Below are positions 27,792 through 35,962 of a stretch of DNA of 51,431 nucleotides, piece by piece. How positions within the stretch are numbered: the stretch's first letter is position 1; the number at the start of each line of letters is the position of its first letter. Where the stretch lies: assembly GCA_029937535.1 (NCBI GenBank), contig JAPYPT010000004.1, positions 1 through 51,431 on the forward strand, given 5' to 3'. Below the pieces are notes generated by a model. It saw only the letters and a program-made list of their open reading frames with translations. It did no database searches and was not told the DNA's origin. Origin of the DNA: Alphaproteobacteria bacterium (GTDB lineage Bacteria; Pseudomonadota; Alphaproteobacteria; GCA-2731375). The translations under genes and the position numbers were made by a program.

Positions 27792-29347
27792 ATCGTCACC
27801 TCGATCAGATACGGCCCTTCCGAGTGCAGGCCGGCGTCCAGGGCTTTATTGAGTTCTTCGGCATTGTTGGCCCGCGACCCCTCAACGCCCATGCCCTTTG
27901 CCATGGCGACCCAATCCAGGCTGGGCCGGTCGATGGACAGCATATCGATGGCGCGGGGACCGGGGTTTTGCACGCCGACATTGGTCAGTTCGCCGCGCAG
28001 AATGTTGTAGGTGCCGTTGGCGAAGACCAGGATGGTGATGTCCAGGCCTTCCCGCGCCATGGTCCAGAGCGATTGGATGGTGTACATGGCGCTGCCGTCG
28101 CCCTCCAGCGCGATGACCTTGCGGTCGGGGCAGGCAATGGCCGCGCCCACGGCGACGGGCAGGCCATAGCCGATGGAGCCGCCCCGGTTATTCATCCAAT
28201 CATGAGGCGGCGCGCCGGCGGTGGTGGGGAAGAATTCACGGCCCGTGGTGACGCTCTCGTCCACCACGATGGCGCCTTCGGGCAGCATGGCGCTCAGGGA
28301 TTGTGCGATGGTGGCCAGCGTCGTCTCGCCCGTGGGCAGGGGGGCGCGGTGCGGGGTGGCAAGGCCCGCCGGCTCCAGGTCCAGACAATCCAGCTCGGCC
28401 GCCAGGGCTTCCAACGCGGCTTCCATGTCTTCATCCGTACCGGCTAGCTTGGTGGACCGGGCGTCGGGGTCCATCAGCAGGCTGGATTTGCCGGGATAGG
28501 CGAAAAAAGCCACCGGCTCACGGGCGCCCACCAGTACCAGGTTACCGGCTTTTTTCATCACCGCCTGGGCTAGTTCTACGACGTACGGAATGCGGTTTAC
28601 CTGAACCCGTCCCGCCCCTCGTTCCAGGCGGGTGTTGGCGCCCTCCGTCAGGATGCCGCAGCCGGTTTTGGCGGCAATCCGGCCCGCCAGTTCCAGGCCG
28701 CGCTGGCGCAGGGACGCCCCACCCATGAGCAAGGTTGCCGTCTCGCTGTCGCGCAACAGCGCGGCGGCGGTCTTGACCGCGTCTTCGGACACCTTTGGGG
28801 GCGCCATCGGCGCGGTGACTTCAGCGACGCCGTCCGCCGGGCCCCAGGCTGTATCGGCGGGCAGGATCAGCGTGGCGATCTGTCCCGGCCTTTGGTTCGC
28901 GGCCTCGATCGCCAGGGCGCCGTCGGCGGCAATGGTGGTTGATGACGGCGATGTCTTGACCCAATGGGACATGGGCGCGGCCGTACCTTCAATATCGGCG
29001 GTCAGGGGCGCATCAAATTTGATGTGATAGGTGGCATGTTCGCCGACAATATTGACGACGCCGGATTCCGCCTTCTTGGCGTTGTGCAGATTGGCCAGGC
29101 CGTTGGCCAGACCGGGGGCCAGATGCAGCAGGGTCGAGGCGGGCTTGCCCAACATGCGGTAATAGCCGTCCGCCGCGCCGGTGACCACGCCCTCGAACAG
29201 CCCCAGCACGCAACGCATGCCGGGCACCTTGTCCAGGGCGGCGACAAAATGCATCTCGGACGTGCCCGGGTTGGTGAAACAGATGTTGACATCACCCGCG
29301 ATCAGGGTCCTCACGAGGCTTTCGGCGCCATTCATTTCGTCACTCAT
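27788..29347 (-). CDS. ThDP-dependent enzyme, acetolactate-synthase-like
   Basis: This 519-residue thiamine-diphosphate enzyme resembles the acetolactate synthase large subunit (IlvX/IlvB-like). The catalytic glutamate lies in LFEGVVTGAADGYYR near residue 50. The ThDP-Mg motif is GDGSAMYT followed after about 25 residues by FANGTYN. It lacks the long FAD-domain sequence and regulatory partner of true acetolactate synthases, and sits in a hydantoinase operon, so a keto-acid decarboxylase or carboligase role is more likely. ATG at 29347 is preferred to 29365 because GGGGAG lies 10 bases upstream. It is the last gene of the minus-strand operon; 27 bases separate it from HyuB. Confidence 0.85.
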   Translation of the reverse strand: MSDEMNGAESLVRTLIAGDVNICFTNPGTSEMHFVAALDKVPGMRCVLGLFEGVVTGAADGYYRMLGKPASTLLHLAPGLANGLANLHNAKKAESGVVNIVGEHATYHIKFDAPLTADIEGTAAPMSHWVKTSPSSTTIAADGALAIEAANQRPGQIATLILPADTAWGPADGVAEVTAPMAPPKVSEDAVKTAAALLRDSETATLLMGGASLRQRGLELAGRIAAKTGCGILTEGANTRLERGAGRVQVNRIPYVVELAQAVMKKAGNLVLVGAREPVAFFAYPGKSSLLMDPDARSTKLAGTDEDMEAALEALAAELDCLDLEPAGLATPHRAPLPTGETTLATIAQSLSAMLPEGAIVVDESVTTGREFFPTTAGAPPHDWMNNRGGSIGYGLPVAVGAAIACPDRKVIALEGDGSAMYTIQSLWTMAREGLDITILVFANGTYNILRGELTNVGVQNPGPRAIDMLSIDRPSLDWVAMAKGMGVEGSRANNAEELNKALDAGLHSEGPYLIEVTI

Positions 29348-29374
29348 CGGATAACAACTCCCCAAAAAAACATT

Positions 29375-31108
29375 TCAATTTGCACGTAACGCCGCCGTCG
29401 CGGTTTCGTTCACGGATTTACCATCATCGTTCAGGATAACGCCATAGGTGGTTTCCGCCGCCGCCTGGCTAACCACGCCGTCGCGGACATCGCGTAGGAC
29501 CCGTTGCGGATCTCTCGAAGTCGGCTCGCCCCAGCCGCCGCCGCCCGGCGAGGTGGCGGTAAGGGTCAAGGGTTCGTAATGGCGTACGGCGTATTTCGGC
29601 GGCTGCTCGCTACCGCCCGAGTGAAAAGCCAGCTTCATATCGCCGGCCTCGCCGGCCGCGCCACCACCGACCCCAAAGCATGATGTGTTGTACAGGCCTT
29701 CGCCGCGAAAGGCGTATTCGGCCGCAACATTGATTTCCACCTCGAAGTGGGCGCCCGTGCCGCCGCGATAGGCGCCCGGTCCCGCTGCGTCCGTGCGAAA
29801 TTCCTGGCGGTGAAAGCGGACGGGGTAAAGCTGCTCGTAGGTTTCCACGTTGGGCAGAACCAATCCGCCCAGGGCAATCAAATGGCCAATCTGGTTAAAG
29901 CCATCCCGTCCCTCCACGGCGCCGCCGCCAGGCGCGCCATTCCAATGGTACATGACAAAAGGACTTTCCTCTCCCTGGCGGCCCGAGGTGGTGCCGTGGA
30001 TGGATTTCGACCAGCCGGCGCAACTGCGTTCGGGCACGGCCTGGTTCAGGGTCTTCCAGATGGCATGGACGATTTCATGGGCGACGAAGACGGTATTCAT
30101 GGTCATGGCGGCGGGCGGCCGGGCGTTGATTATGGTGCCTTCGGGCGCGGTGATGGTCACCGTGCGGAAGGTGCCCTCGTTGCGCGGCAGATCCGGGTCG
30201 AAATACGACGCCAAGGCCATGTAGACGGCCGACCAGGTATTGGCCACCGAAGAATTCTTGAAGCCCTGGACCTGGGGTGCGGTGCCGGTGAAATCAACCT
30301 CCAACGCTTCACCCTTGATGCCCAGGCGTACGCGGATGGAATCCGCCAAGGGCTCGAAACAATCGTTGTCGATGGCCTCCTCCGCCCGGTAGTCGCCGTC
30401 CGGCATGGCGGCGACGCAGCGGCGGAAGCTGCGGTCGGCATGCTCCAGGATGCCCTCGAAATAGTCGCGGTATTGCGCCGGCCCGAGTTCCTCGACCAGG
30501 GCGGCGATACGGTCGGCGCCAATCTTCGTGGATCCGATCATGGCGCGCAGGTCGCCGTCCAGGGCCTCAGCCGTGCGCGTATTGATCATCAACAGACGCC
30601 AAATGTCTTGGTGGGTGTCCCCCTTGGCGATCAGCTTCATGACCGGCAGGCGAATGCCTTCATGAAAGATCTCCCTAGCTTCGGAATTATAGGTTCCAGC
30701 GGCGCCGCCGCCGATATCGGCCTGGTGGGCCCGGTTGCAGGCGAAGGCGATCAAGCGGTCCCCTACGAACACGGGCCGCGCGATGACCCAGTCAGGCAGA
30801 TGGTTGCCGCCCGCCGTATAGGGATCGTTTAGAATGAAAACGTCGCCGTCGTCTATATCATCGGCGAAATCCCGCAACAGGGCCCGCACCGCGAAGCCGC
30901 CGCCGCCCGTATGAATGGGAATACCGTCGGCCTGGCTGACCAAGGTGCCGTCGGGGTCGGCAATGAAGCAGGAGAAATCGTGGCTCTGGGAAAAGATCGG
31001 GCTGCGCGCGGTCCGCGTCATGACCCAGCCCATCTGCCGGGAGATATGATCCAGCCGGTTTTGCACCAACGCCAGGACGATGGGGTCCAGATTGCCGTGG
31101 CTCTTCAT
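29375..31108 (-). CDS. Hydantoinase B/oxoprolinase family protein, copy 2
   Basis: This 577-residue HyuB-type subunit starts DPIVLALVQNRLDHI and contains RTARSPIFSQSHDFSCFI, GDVFILNDPYTAGGNHLPD and AHQADIGGG, matching the metal-binding and active-site blocks of the family. It overlaps the HyuA gene by ATGA (31105-31108). Sequence identity to copy 1 (2418-4088) is low by eye, for example TARSPIFSQSHD against TAFSEGVREGDD. The two pairs therefore represent separate subfamilies, not a recent duplication. The other operon members (AtzH/HpxZ-like protein, amidase) point to an amide or ureide substrate, but this remains inference. Confidence 0.9.
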   Translation of the reverse strand: MKSHGNLDPIVLALVQNRLDHISRQMGWVMTRTARSPIFSQSHDFSCFIADPDGTLVSQADGIPIHTGGGGFAVRALLRDFADDIDDGDVFILNDPYTAGGNHLPDWVIARPVFVGDRLIAFACNRAHQADIGGGAAGTYNSEAREIFHEGIRLPVMKLIAKGDTHQDIWRLLMINTRTAEALDGDLRAMIGSTKIGADRIAALVEELGPAQYRDYFEGILEHADRSFRRCVAAMPDGDYRAEEAIDNDCFEPLADSIRVRLGIKGEALEVDFTGTAPQVQGFKNSSVANTWSAVYMALASYFDPDLPRNEGTFRTVTITAPEGTIINARPPAAMTMNTVFVAHEIVHAIWKTLNQAVPERSCAGWSKSIHGTTSGRQGEESPFVMYHWNGAPGGGAVEGRDGFNQIGHLIALGGLVLPNVETYEQLYPVRFHRQEFRTDAAGPGAYRGGTGAHFEVEINVAAEYAFRGEGLYNTSCFGVGGGAAGEAGDMKLAFHSGGSEQPPKYAVRHYEPLTLTATSPGGGGWGEPTSRDPQRVLRDVRDGVVSQAAAETTYGVILNDDGKSVNETATAALRAN

Positions 31109-33174
31109 CCCTTACCGCCCACCTCGATCATGAAGTTATCGGCCTCATCGACCCGCAACCGGTCCCCTGGCCCGACGAACACCGTGGTGGTCAGCTCCTC
31201 GACCAACAGCGGGCCGTCCTGGGCGAAACCCGACGCCAGGTCCGCTCCGGCATAGACCGGGGTTTCCTGCCAGCCGTGTTGAGGGTCCATGTAAACCTGA
31301 CGGATCGCCGTTGGTTCCACTTTCGCGTCAGAGGGCGGTGTCATCGCCGGTTCCGTGATTTCGATCAAGCCGCGCGCGGTCACGCGAAAGGCGGTGATCT
31401 CGATGGTGCCGCCAGGCTGGGTATGGCCGTATTGGCGCTGATGATCGGCATCGAAGGCATCGCGTACGGCCACCGGATCGAAGGCGCCGGGGGGCAGCTC
31501 GACCCGGATCGACCACAACTGGCCGCGATAACGCAAATCCAGCTCCCGGATGATTACCGCGCGGTCACCGGTGAAACCGTCCGCCGCCAGGGCTTCGTCC
31601 GCCCGTTGGGCCAGGGGTTCGAAACCCTGCCGCAGGGTGGCCTCGCCCACCGTATCCAGATTATCGAAATGCACGGCCAGGAAATCCTGCCGGATGTCCG
31701 TGTGCAACATGCCCAGGGCGCAAAAGGCGCCTGCCTGCCTGGGTACATAGGCTTGCCGGCAACCCAGCGCACGGGCCACGGTGGCGCCGTGCATGGGCCC
31801 CGCGCCGCCCGCCGCCACCAGGGTGAAGCGCTGGGGGTTGTGGCCGCGCTGGATGGAAATATGTTCCACCGCATGCAGCAGGTTTTGCTCCAACAGCCGG
31901 ATGATGCCCGCCGCCGCCTCGGCGACGTCGATCCCCAAGGGCCCCGCGATCTGCTCCGCGATGGCGTGTTGGGCCAGCCCTTCATCCAAGGTGACGCTGC
32001 CGCCCGCGTAGGGGCCGGGACGCAGCCGGCCCAAGACCATATAGGCATCGGTGACGGTGGGTTGTTCCCCGCCCAGGCCATAACAGGCCGGGCCGGGCCG
32101 GGCGCCCGCGCCCTGGGGCCCCACGTGCAGCAAGCCGGCCTGATCCACATGGGCAATGGTGCCGCCGCCCGCGCCCACGGTGTGAATATCCACCGACGGC
32201 GTGGCCAGATGATAACCATCGATGATCAATTCGTCGGTCACCGCCACATGGCCGCCGCCCATCAGCATGACATCGCAAGAGGTGCCGCCGATCTCCATGG
32301 CGATCAGATTATCGGTGCCCGCCGATTTGGCATACAGCCCCAAGGCGCCGACGCCCGCCGCCGGGCCGGACAGCACCAGATTGACCGGGCGTTCGGCGAC
32401 CTGGTCAACGGATATGGCGCCGCCGTTGCTTTGCAGCAGCAGGATCGGCCGGGCCAGGCCCTGTTCGCGCAGATGGCCGTCCAGGTCCCGCAGATAGCCC
32501 ACCACCTTGGGCGCGATGTAGGCATTGACCACGGCGGTGGAGGTGCGCTCGTACTCGCCCATGATCGGGGCGATGCGGCTGGACAGGGAGAGCCAGGGAA
32601 ATGCACCCAAGTGATCGGCCGCCGCGTCCTCGTGCTTCGGGTTGCCGTAGCTGTTCAGCAACGCAATGGCGATGGCTTCCACGCCCTCGTCCGTGAAGAT
32701 TGCCATCGCGGCATCGATATCGTCCGGCACCAGGGCTTCCAACTCCACGCCGTCCTTGTCCAGACGGCCGCCGACGGGTTGGCGCAGGTACCGGGGTACC
32801 AGCACCTCGGGGAAGGGCGCGCGGTGATCCCACATGTTCTCCCGGATGCCCCGGCGGATTTCCAGGCTGTCGCGAAAGCCGGTGGTGGTCAGCAAGCCGA
32901 CCTTGGCGCCTTTCTTTTCCAGAATGGTATTGGTGGCGACGGTGGAGCCATGAAAGAACAGGGCGCAGTCCCGCAAAAGATCCGGCAAGTTCATGGCCAG
33001 CTCGTCCGCGGCCCGTTGCAGCACGGCGATGACGCCCTGGCTGGGATCGGCGGGCACGGAAGGTACTTTAAAAACCCACAAGCCGCCCGCTTGGTCCCGC
33101 AACACCATGTCGGTGAAGGTGCCGCCCACATCGACGCCGATGCGCCAGGGCGCTGTCGGTTTCATCCCGGTCAC
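31105..33174 (-). CDS. Hydantoinase A/oxoprolinase family protein, copy 2
   Basis: This 689-residue ATPase subunit has GVDVGGTFTDMVL, FHGSTVATNTILEKKG, AMEIGGTSCDVML and GAGGGTIAHVD as the nucleotide-binding and hinge blocks. The GTG start at 33174 overlaps the stop of the AtzH/HpxZ-like gene as GTGA; an in-frame ATG at 33165 is an alternative and would remove three residues. Translational coupling through four consecutive genes (amidase, AtzH/HpxZ-like, HyuA, HyuB) implies a tightly co-produced set. The reaction is ATP-driven opening of a cyclic amide or a related carboxylation. Confidence 0.9.
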   Translation of the reverse strand: MTGMKPTAPWRIGVDVGGTFTDMVLRDQAGGLWVFKVPSVPADPSQGVIAVLQRAADELAMNLPDLLRDCALFFHGSTVATNTILEKKGAKVGLLTTTGFRDSLEIRRGIRENMWDHRAPFPEVLVPRYLRQPVGGRLDKDGVELEALVPDDIDAAMAIFTDEGVEAIAIALLNSYGNPKHEDAAADHLGAFPWLSLSSRIAPIMGEYERTSTAVVNAYIAPKVVGYLRDLDGHLREQGLARPILLLQSNGGAISVDQVAERPVNLVLSGPAAGVGALGLYAKSAGTDNLIAMEIGGTSCDVMLMGGGHVAVTDELIIDGYHLATPSVDIHTVGAGGGTIAHVDQAGLLHVGPQGAGARPGPACYGLGGEQPTVTDAYMVLGRLRPGPYAGGSVTLDEGLAQHAIAEQIAGPLGIDVAEAAAGIIRLLEQNLLHAVEHISIQRGHNPQRFTLVAAGGAGPMHGATVARALGCRQAYVPRQAGAFCALGMLHTDIRQDFLAVHFDNLDTVGEATLRQGFEPLAQRADEALAADGFTGDRAVIIRELDLRYRGQLWSIRVELPPGAFDPVAVRDAFDADHQRQYGHTQPGGTIEITAFRVTARGLIEITEPAMTPPSDAKVEPTAIRQVYMDPQHGWQETPVYAGADLASGFAQDGPLLVEELTTTVFVGPGDRLRVDEADNFMIEVGGKG

Positions 33175-33575
33175 CAGCGCGGCGCCTTGTCTTGTATGGA
33201 GACGTGGGCCGCGACCACCTTCCAGCCCAGATCGGGAAACTTGACCCAGGTCTGCGACTGCCGTCCCACTTCATCCTGGCCGCGAACTTTGAATTCCAGG
33301 TTCACCGTGGCGAAGGCATCGCCCAGGGTGAGAATTTCCAAACGCCTGCGCATTTCCTTTATGCCTGGCCCGGGCGCGCGGTTGACGCGGTGTTTGTGGA
33401 TCTCGTCAAAGCCGTAGCCGTTTTCATGCATGGCATAGCGGATGGTTTGGGGGCTGTCCCAAAACGTGTTGTCCAGCACATCCACATTCTTGTCGATCAG
33501 GGCCTGCTCGTACGCTTCAAACAACGCCGTGACTTCCGCCACCACATCCGGATCGTTTACGCTAAGGGTACTCAC
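33171..33575 (-). CDS. AtzH/HpxZ-like protein (DUF3225)
   Basis: This 134-residue NTF2-like protein closely follows the AtzH/HpxZ family pattern: NDPDVVAEVTALFEAYEQAL at the start, FWDSPQTIRYAMHENGYG, then RVNRAP and GRQSQTWVKFPDLGWKVVAAHVS near the end. Relatives accompany amidases in oxalurate (HpxZ) and cyanuric acid (AtzH) breakdown. The GTG start at 33575 is supported by GGAGGAAA just upstream and by the GTGA overlap with the amidase stop (33572-33575). Its stop overlaps the HyuA start. Together these place it between an amidase and a hydantoinase-type ATPase, arguing for ureide or N-carboxyl amide metabolism. Confidence 0.88.
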   Translation of the reverse strand: MSTLSVNDPDVVAEVTALFEAYEQALIDKNVDVLDNTFWDSPQTIRYAMHENGYGFDEIHKHRVNRAPGPGIKEMRRRLEILTLGDAFATVNLEFKVRGQDEVGRQSQTWVKFPDLGWKVVAAHVSIQDKAPRW

Positions 33576-34747
33576 GCGGTTTCCTCCATTGCTTTTGCCA
33601 GTGCGACCAGTTGTGCATCCATACCCCAACGCCCGACGATGGACAGACCAATGGGCAGGCCGCCAAGGGTGGCGCCGGGAATGGAAACCTGGGGCACGCC
33701 GGTCAGGCCGCCATGGCTGCACAGACAGGCGATCTGCAGGCGCAGGGGATCGGTCTGGCTGATGGGCAGGCCCTTTAGCGGTGCTGGGAAAGGCGTCGTC
33801 GGCATGCACAAAACAGTGTTCGGCGCCAACAAATAGTCCATCCGGGCCCGGGCTTCCTGGCGCATCATCTGGGCCCAATCCCGCTCGCCCTCGGGTATGG
33901 CCGAGGCGCCGGCCAGGCCGCGGGCGACGCTGTAGGCCATGGCCGGATTGACCACGTCCAGCCAGTCCTTAAAGGTCAACCAGCCCTCATAAGGCTGCAA
34001 GGTGCGTTGCGCCTTGGCCCAGGTGCTGAGACCGGGCGGCGCCATGATCTCCTCCTCCATGTCGCCCACCAACTCGCCTAGACGTCCGATCAGCGGTCGC
34101 AAGGCAGCGCGCACATCGACCCCGGCAAAGCCAAAGGCATCGACCGCTACGATCAGGCGTTCGGGCAGGGCGGTGGGGATATCCTCGCCCAGCATCACGG
34201 CGGAGGCCTTGGCGAAGGTGGCGCCGTCGCGGGCGAACCAGCCGGTGGTATCCGAACTAGGAGCTTGCGGCATCATGCCGGTCAAATCCAGCCGGCCATG
34301 GGTGGGGCGTATGCCGTAGACGCCGCAAAAACTGGCCGGCACGCGGACCGAGCCCCCGGTGTCCGTACCCAGGGCAATATCGCACAGCCCCGCCGCCACC
34401 GCCGCGACGGAACCGGCGGAGGAGCCGCCCGGCACCCGGTCCGGCGCGGCGCTGTTCACCGGCGTGCCATGAAAAACGCTCTCGCCCAGAATGCCCAGGG
34501 AAACTTCATCCGTGATGGACTTGCCGACCAGGGCCGCGCCGCCGTCCAGTAATGTCTGCACCGCCCAGGCATGTGCCTCCGCCGGTTCGATGTTGCCGGG
34601 CCAATCAGGATTGCCGCCGCCCGTGGGATGCCCCGCCACGTCGAACAGGTCCTTGGCCACGAACGTCAGGCCCGACAGCGGGCCATCCGGCGCGCCGTCG
34701 ATATGGACGGAGCTGCCCGGAACCAGGGCGCCAACGGTATCTTCCAT
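33572..34747 (-). CDS. Amidase (AtzE/HpxY-type amidase signature family)
   Basis: This 391-residue amidase has K32 in FVAKDLFD, cis-Ser S109 in VPGGSSAGS and nucleophile S133 in GTDTGGSVRVP, with the standard 24-residue Ser-Ser spacing. It is about 60 residues shorter than the amidase at 17090. That shortness and the adjacent HpxZ-like gene recall the AtzE/HpxY-type amidases. ATG at 34747 is chosen over longer frames because GGAGG precedes it and it abuts the previous gene's stop by one base. The likely product is ammonia plus a carboxylic acid from a ureide or amide. Confidence 0.9.
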   Translation of the reverse strand: MEDTVGALVPGSSVHIDGAPDGPLSGLTFVAKDLFDVAGHPTGGGNPDWPGNIEPAEAHAWAVQTLLDGGAALVGKSITDEVSLGILGESVFHGTPVNSAAPDRVPGGSSAGSVAAVAAGLCDIALGTDTGGSVRVPASFCGVYGIRPTHGRLDLTGMMPQAPSSDTTGWFARDGATFAKASAVMLGEDIPTALPERLIVAVDAFGFAGVDVRAALRPLIGRLGELVGDMEEEIMAPPGLSTWAKAQRTLQPYEGWLTFKDWLDVVNPAMAYSVARGLAGASAIPEGERDWAQMMRQEARARMDYLLAPNTVLCMPTTPFPAPLKGLPISQTDPLRLQIACLCSHGGLTGVPQVSIPGATLGGLPIGLSIVGRWGMDAQLVALAKAMEETA

Positions 34748-34748
34748 T

Positions 34749-35762
34749 TTAAGCCTCCAACAGTTCGGCAACGGCTTGGCGCAGAAAGGCCTCGTCGTCG
34801 CTGTTGTCGAGGGGGTTGCCCGCGCGATGGCCCCAGATAGATTCGATGGGCCGGAATTCGGCATTGGGCATTTGGGCGCACTCGGCTTCGGAATCTTCCG
34901 GCGTGAAGTAGAGATCGGTGCGCGAAGGCATAATCATGGCGCGGGCCTTGATGGCGCCCAGTGCGGAGGCTAGATCACCGCCGAAAATCTCATTATCGGA
35001 AATATCGGAGCGATACCAGGTGGACAGCATGGACAGCAGATCATCGCCGTCCCGGCGCAGGAAATTGGCCTCCCAGCCCCGCACCAGATAATCCTCCAGC
35101 GAGGCGAAGCCCAATTCCAGGTGCTTGCCCTCCCGGTAAAAAGCCTGGGACATGGCCCAGCCCGCATAGAGGCGGCCCATGGCGCGCAGGCCGCGCACCG
35201 GACGGGCGGTAAAACCGCCCTCGTGCCAGGCCGGGTCGGCGGTCAGGGTGGCGCGGACGCCTTCCAGGAAGACTTTGTTGTGGGGCGAGGTGCGGGCGGA
35301 GCCGCAGACGGCGCAGATCGCCGCGACTTGATCGGGAAAGACCGCGCCCCAATGCAAGGCCTGCTGGGCGCCCATGGACCAGCCATAGACCAGGGCAAGG
35401 TGGTCCACCGCGAAGACCTCTGTCAGCATCCGGCGTTGGGCCTGTATGTTGTCCCAATGGCTAAAGTCGGGAAAGCGGCCCATGCCGTAGGGCTCCGCCA
35501 TGTTGGAGGGGGAGGACGACAGGCCGTTGCCAAACATATTGGGGATCACGACGAAGTATTTGTCTGAATCCAGAATACGGCCCGGCCCGATCAGCCATTC
35601 GATGTCCGTATGGTGGGCGCCGTAGGAAGTGGGATAAAGCACAACGTTGGATTTATCCGCCGCCAGGGCGCCATAGGTCTGGTAGGTCAATTGAGCCTTG
35701 GGCAAGGTCATGCCGCATTGCAGGCGCAGGTTTCCCAGTTCGAAAATTTTGTGATCATTCAT
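34749..35762 (-). CDS. Alpha/beta hydrolase, homoserine O-acetyltransferase-like
   Basis: This 337-residue protein has the MetX fold. The N-terminal sheet reads LRLQCGMTLPKAQLTYQTYG, and the nucleophile elbow is YGWSMGAQQALHW. The acidic residue lies in SRTDLYFTPEDS, and the His in SIWGHRAGNP near the C-terminus. MetX-type enzymes acetylate homoserine, but many catabolic-operon paralogues act as hydrolases or acyltransferases on other compounds. It is the first gene of the minus-strand operon, one base upstream of the amidase, and no methionine gene is near. GGGAGG precedes the start. The family is firm; a methionine role is doubtful. Confidence 0.87.
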   Translation of the reverse strand: MNDHKIFELGNLRLQCGMTLPKAQLTYQTYGALAADKSNVVLYPTSYGAHHTDIEWLIGPGRILDSDKYFVVIPNMFGNGLSSSPSNMAEPYGMGRFPDFSHWDNIQAQRRMLTEVFAVDHLALVYGWSMGAQQALHWGAVFPDQVAAICAVCGSARTSPHNKVFLEGVRATLTADPAWHEGGFTARPVRGLRAMGRLYAGWAMSQAFYREGKHLELGFASLEDYLVRGWEANFLRRDGDDLLSMLSTWYRSDISDNEIFGGDLASALGAIKARAMIMPSRTDLYFTPEDSEAECAQMPNAEFRPIESIWGHRAGNPLDNSDDEAFLRQAVAELLEA

Positions 35763-35843
35763 TTGGCATGGCCTCCCGTGCCTATCCTATCGCCGTTGCG
35801 CGGGAGGGTCCAATCTGTTCGCCGGCGGCGGCTCAATGATTAG

Positions 35844-35934
35844 GGGTACACGTAACAAGTACATGTCCCCCTATTCACCCCAACCATCAGCACAAGCGGA
35901 GTAATTTGGGGACATGTACTTGTTACGTGTACCC
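35844..35934. repeat. Perfect 27-base inverted repeat, element C
   Basis: Bases 35844-35870 and 35908-35934 are exact inverted copies over 27 positions, starting GGGTACACGTAACAAG and ending in CATGTCCCC, around a 37-base spacer. It lies between two minus-strand genes, 82 bases upstream of the MetX-like start and 29 bases after the thiolase stop. It resembles the termini mobilised by REP-associated (Y1) transposases, but no transposase is in the window. It could also terminate thiolase transcription. Confidence 0.85.
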
Positions 35935-35962
35935 AAAATACGGCGGGACCACAGCCAGCCCT

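Noticed and set aside
31276-33417. A 713-codon open frame on the plus strand across the second HyuA gene, and similar long antisense frames such as 48056-49678 on minus
   Set aside because: They are opposite-strand frames of well-supported genes, lack family motifs, and have the Gly/Ala/His/Gln-rich composition expected from GC-rich shadows.
34749-35762. Methionine biosynthesis metX
   Set aside because: The fold matches, but it heads an amidase/hydantoinase operon and no methionine gene is near; a general hydrolase or acyltransferase label is safer.
1373-35934. Elements A, B and C as one family
   Set aside because: A and B share a 19-base arm, but C shares only a short ACGTAA core with them, too little to group it.
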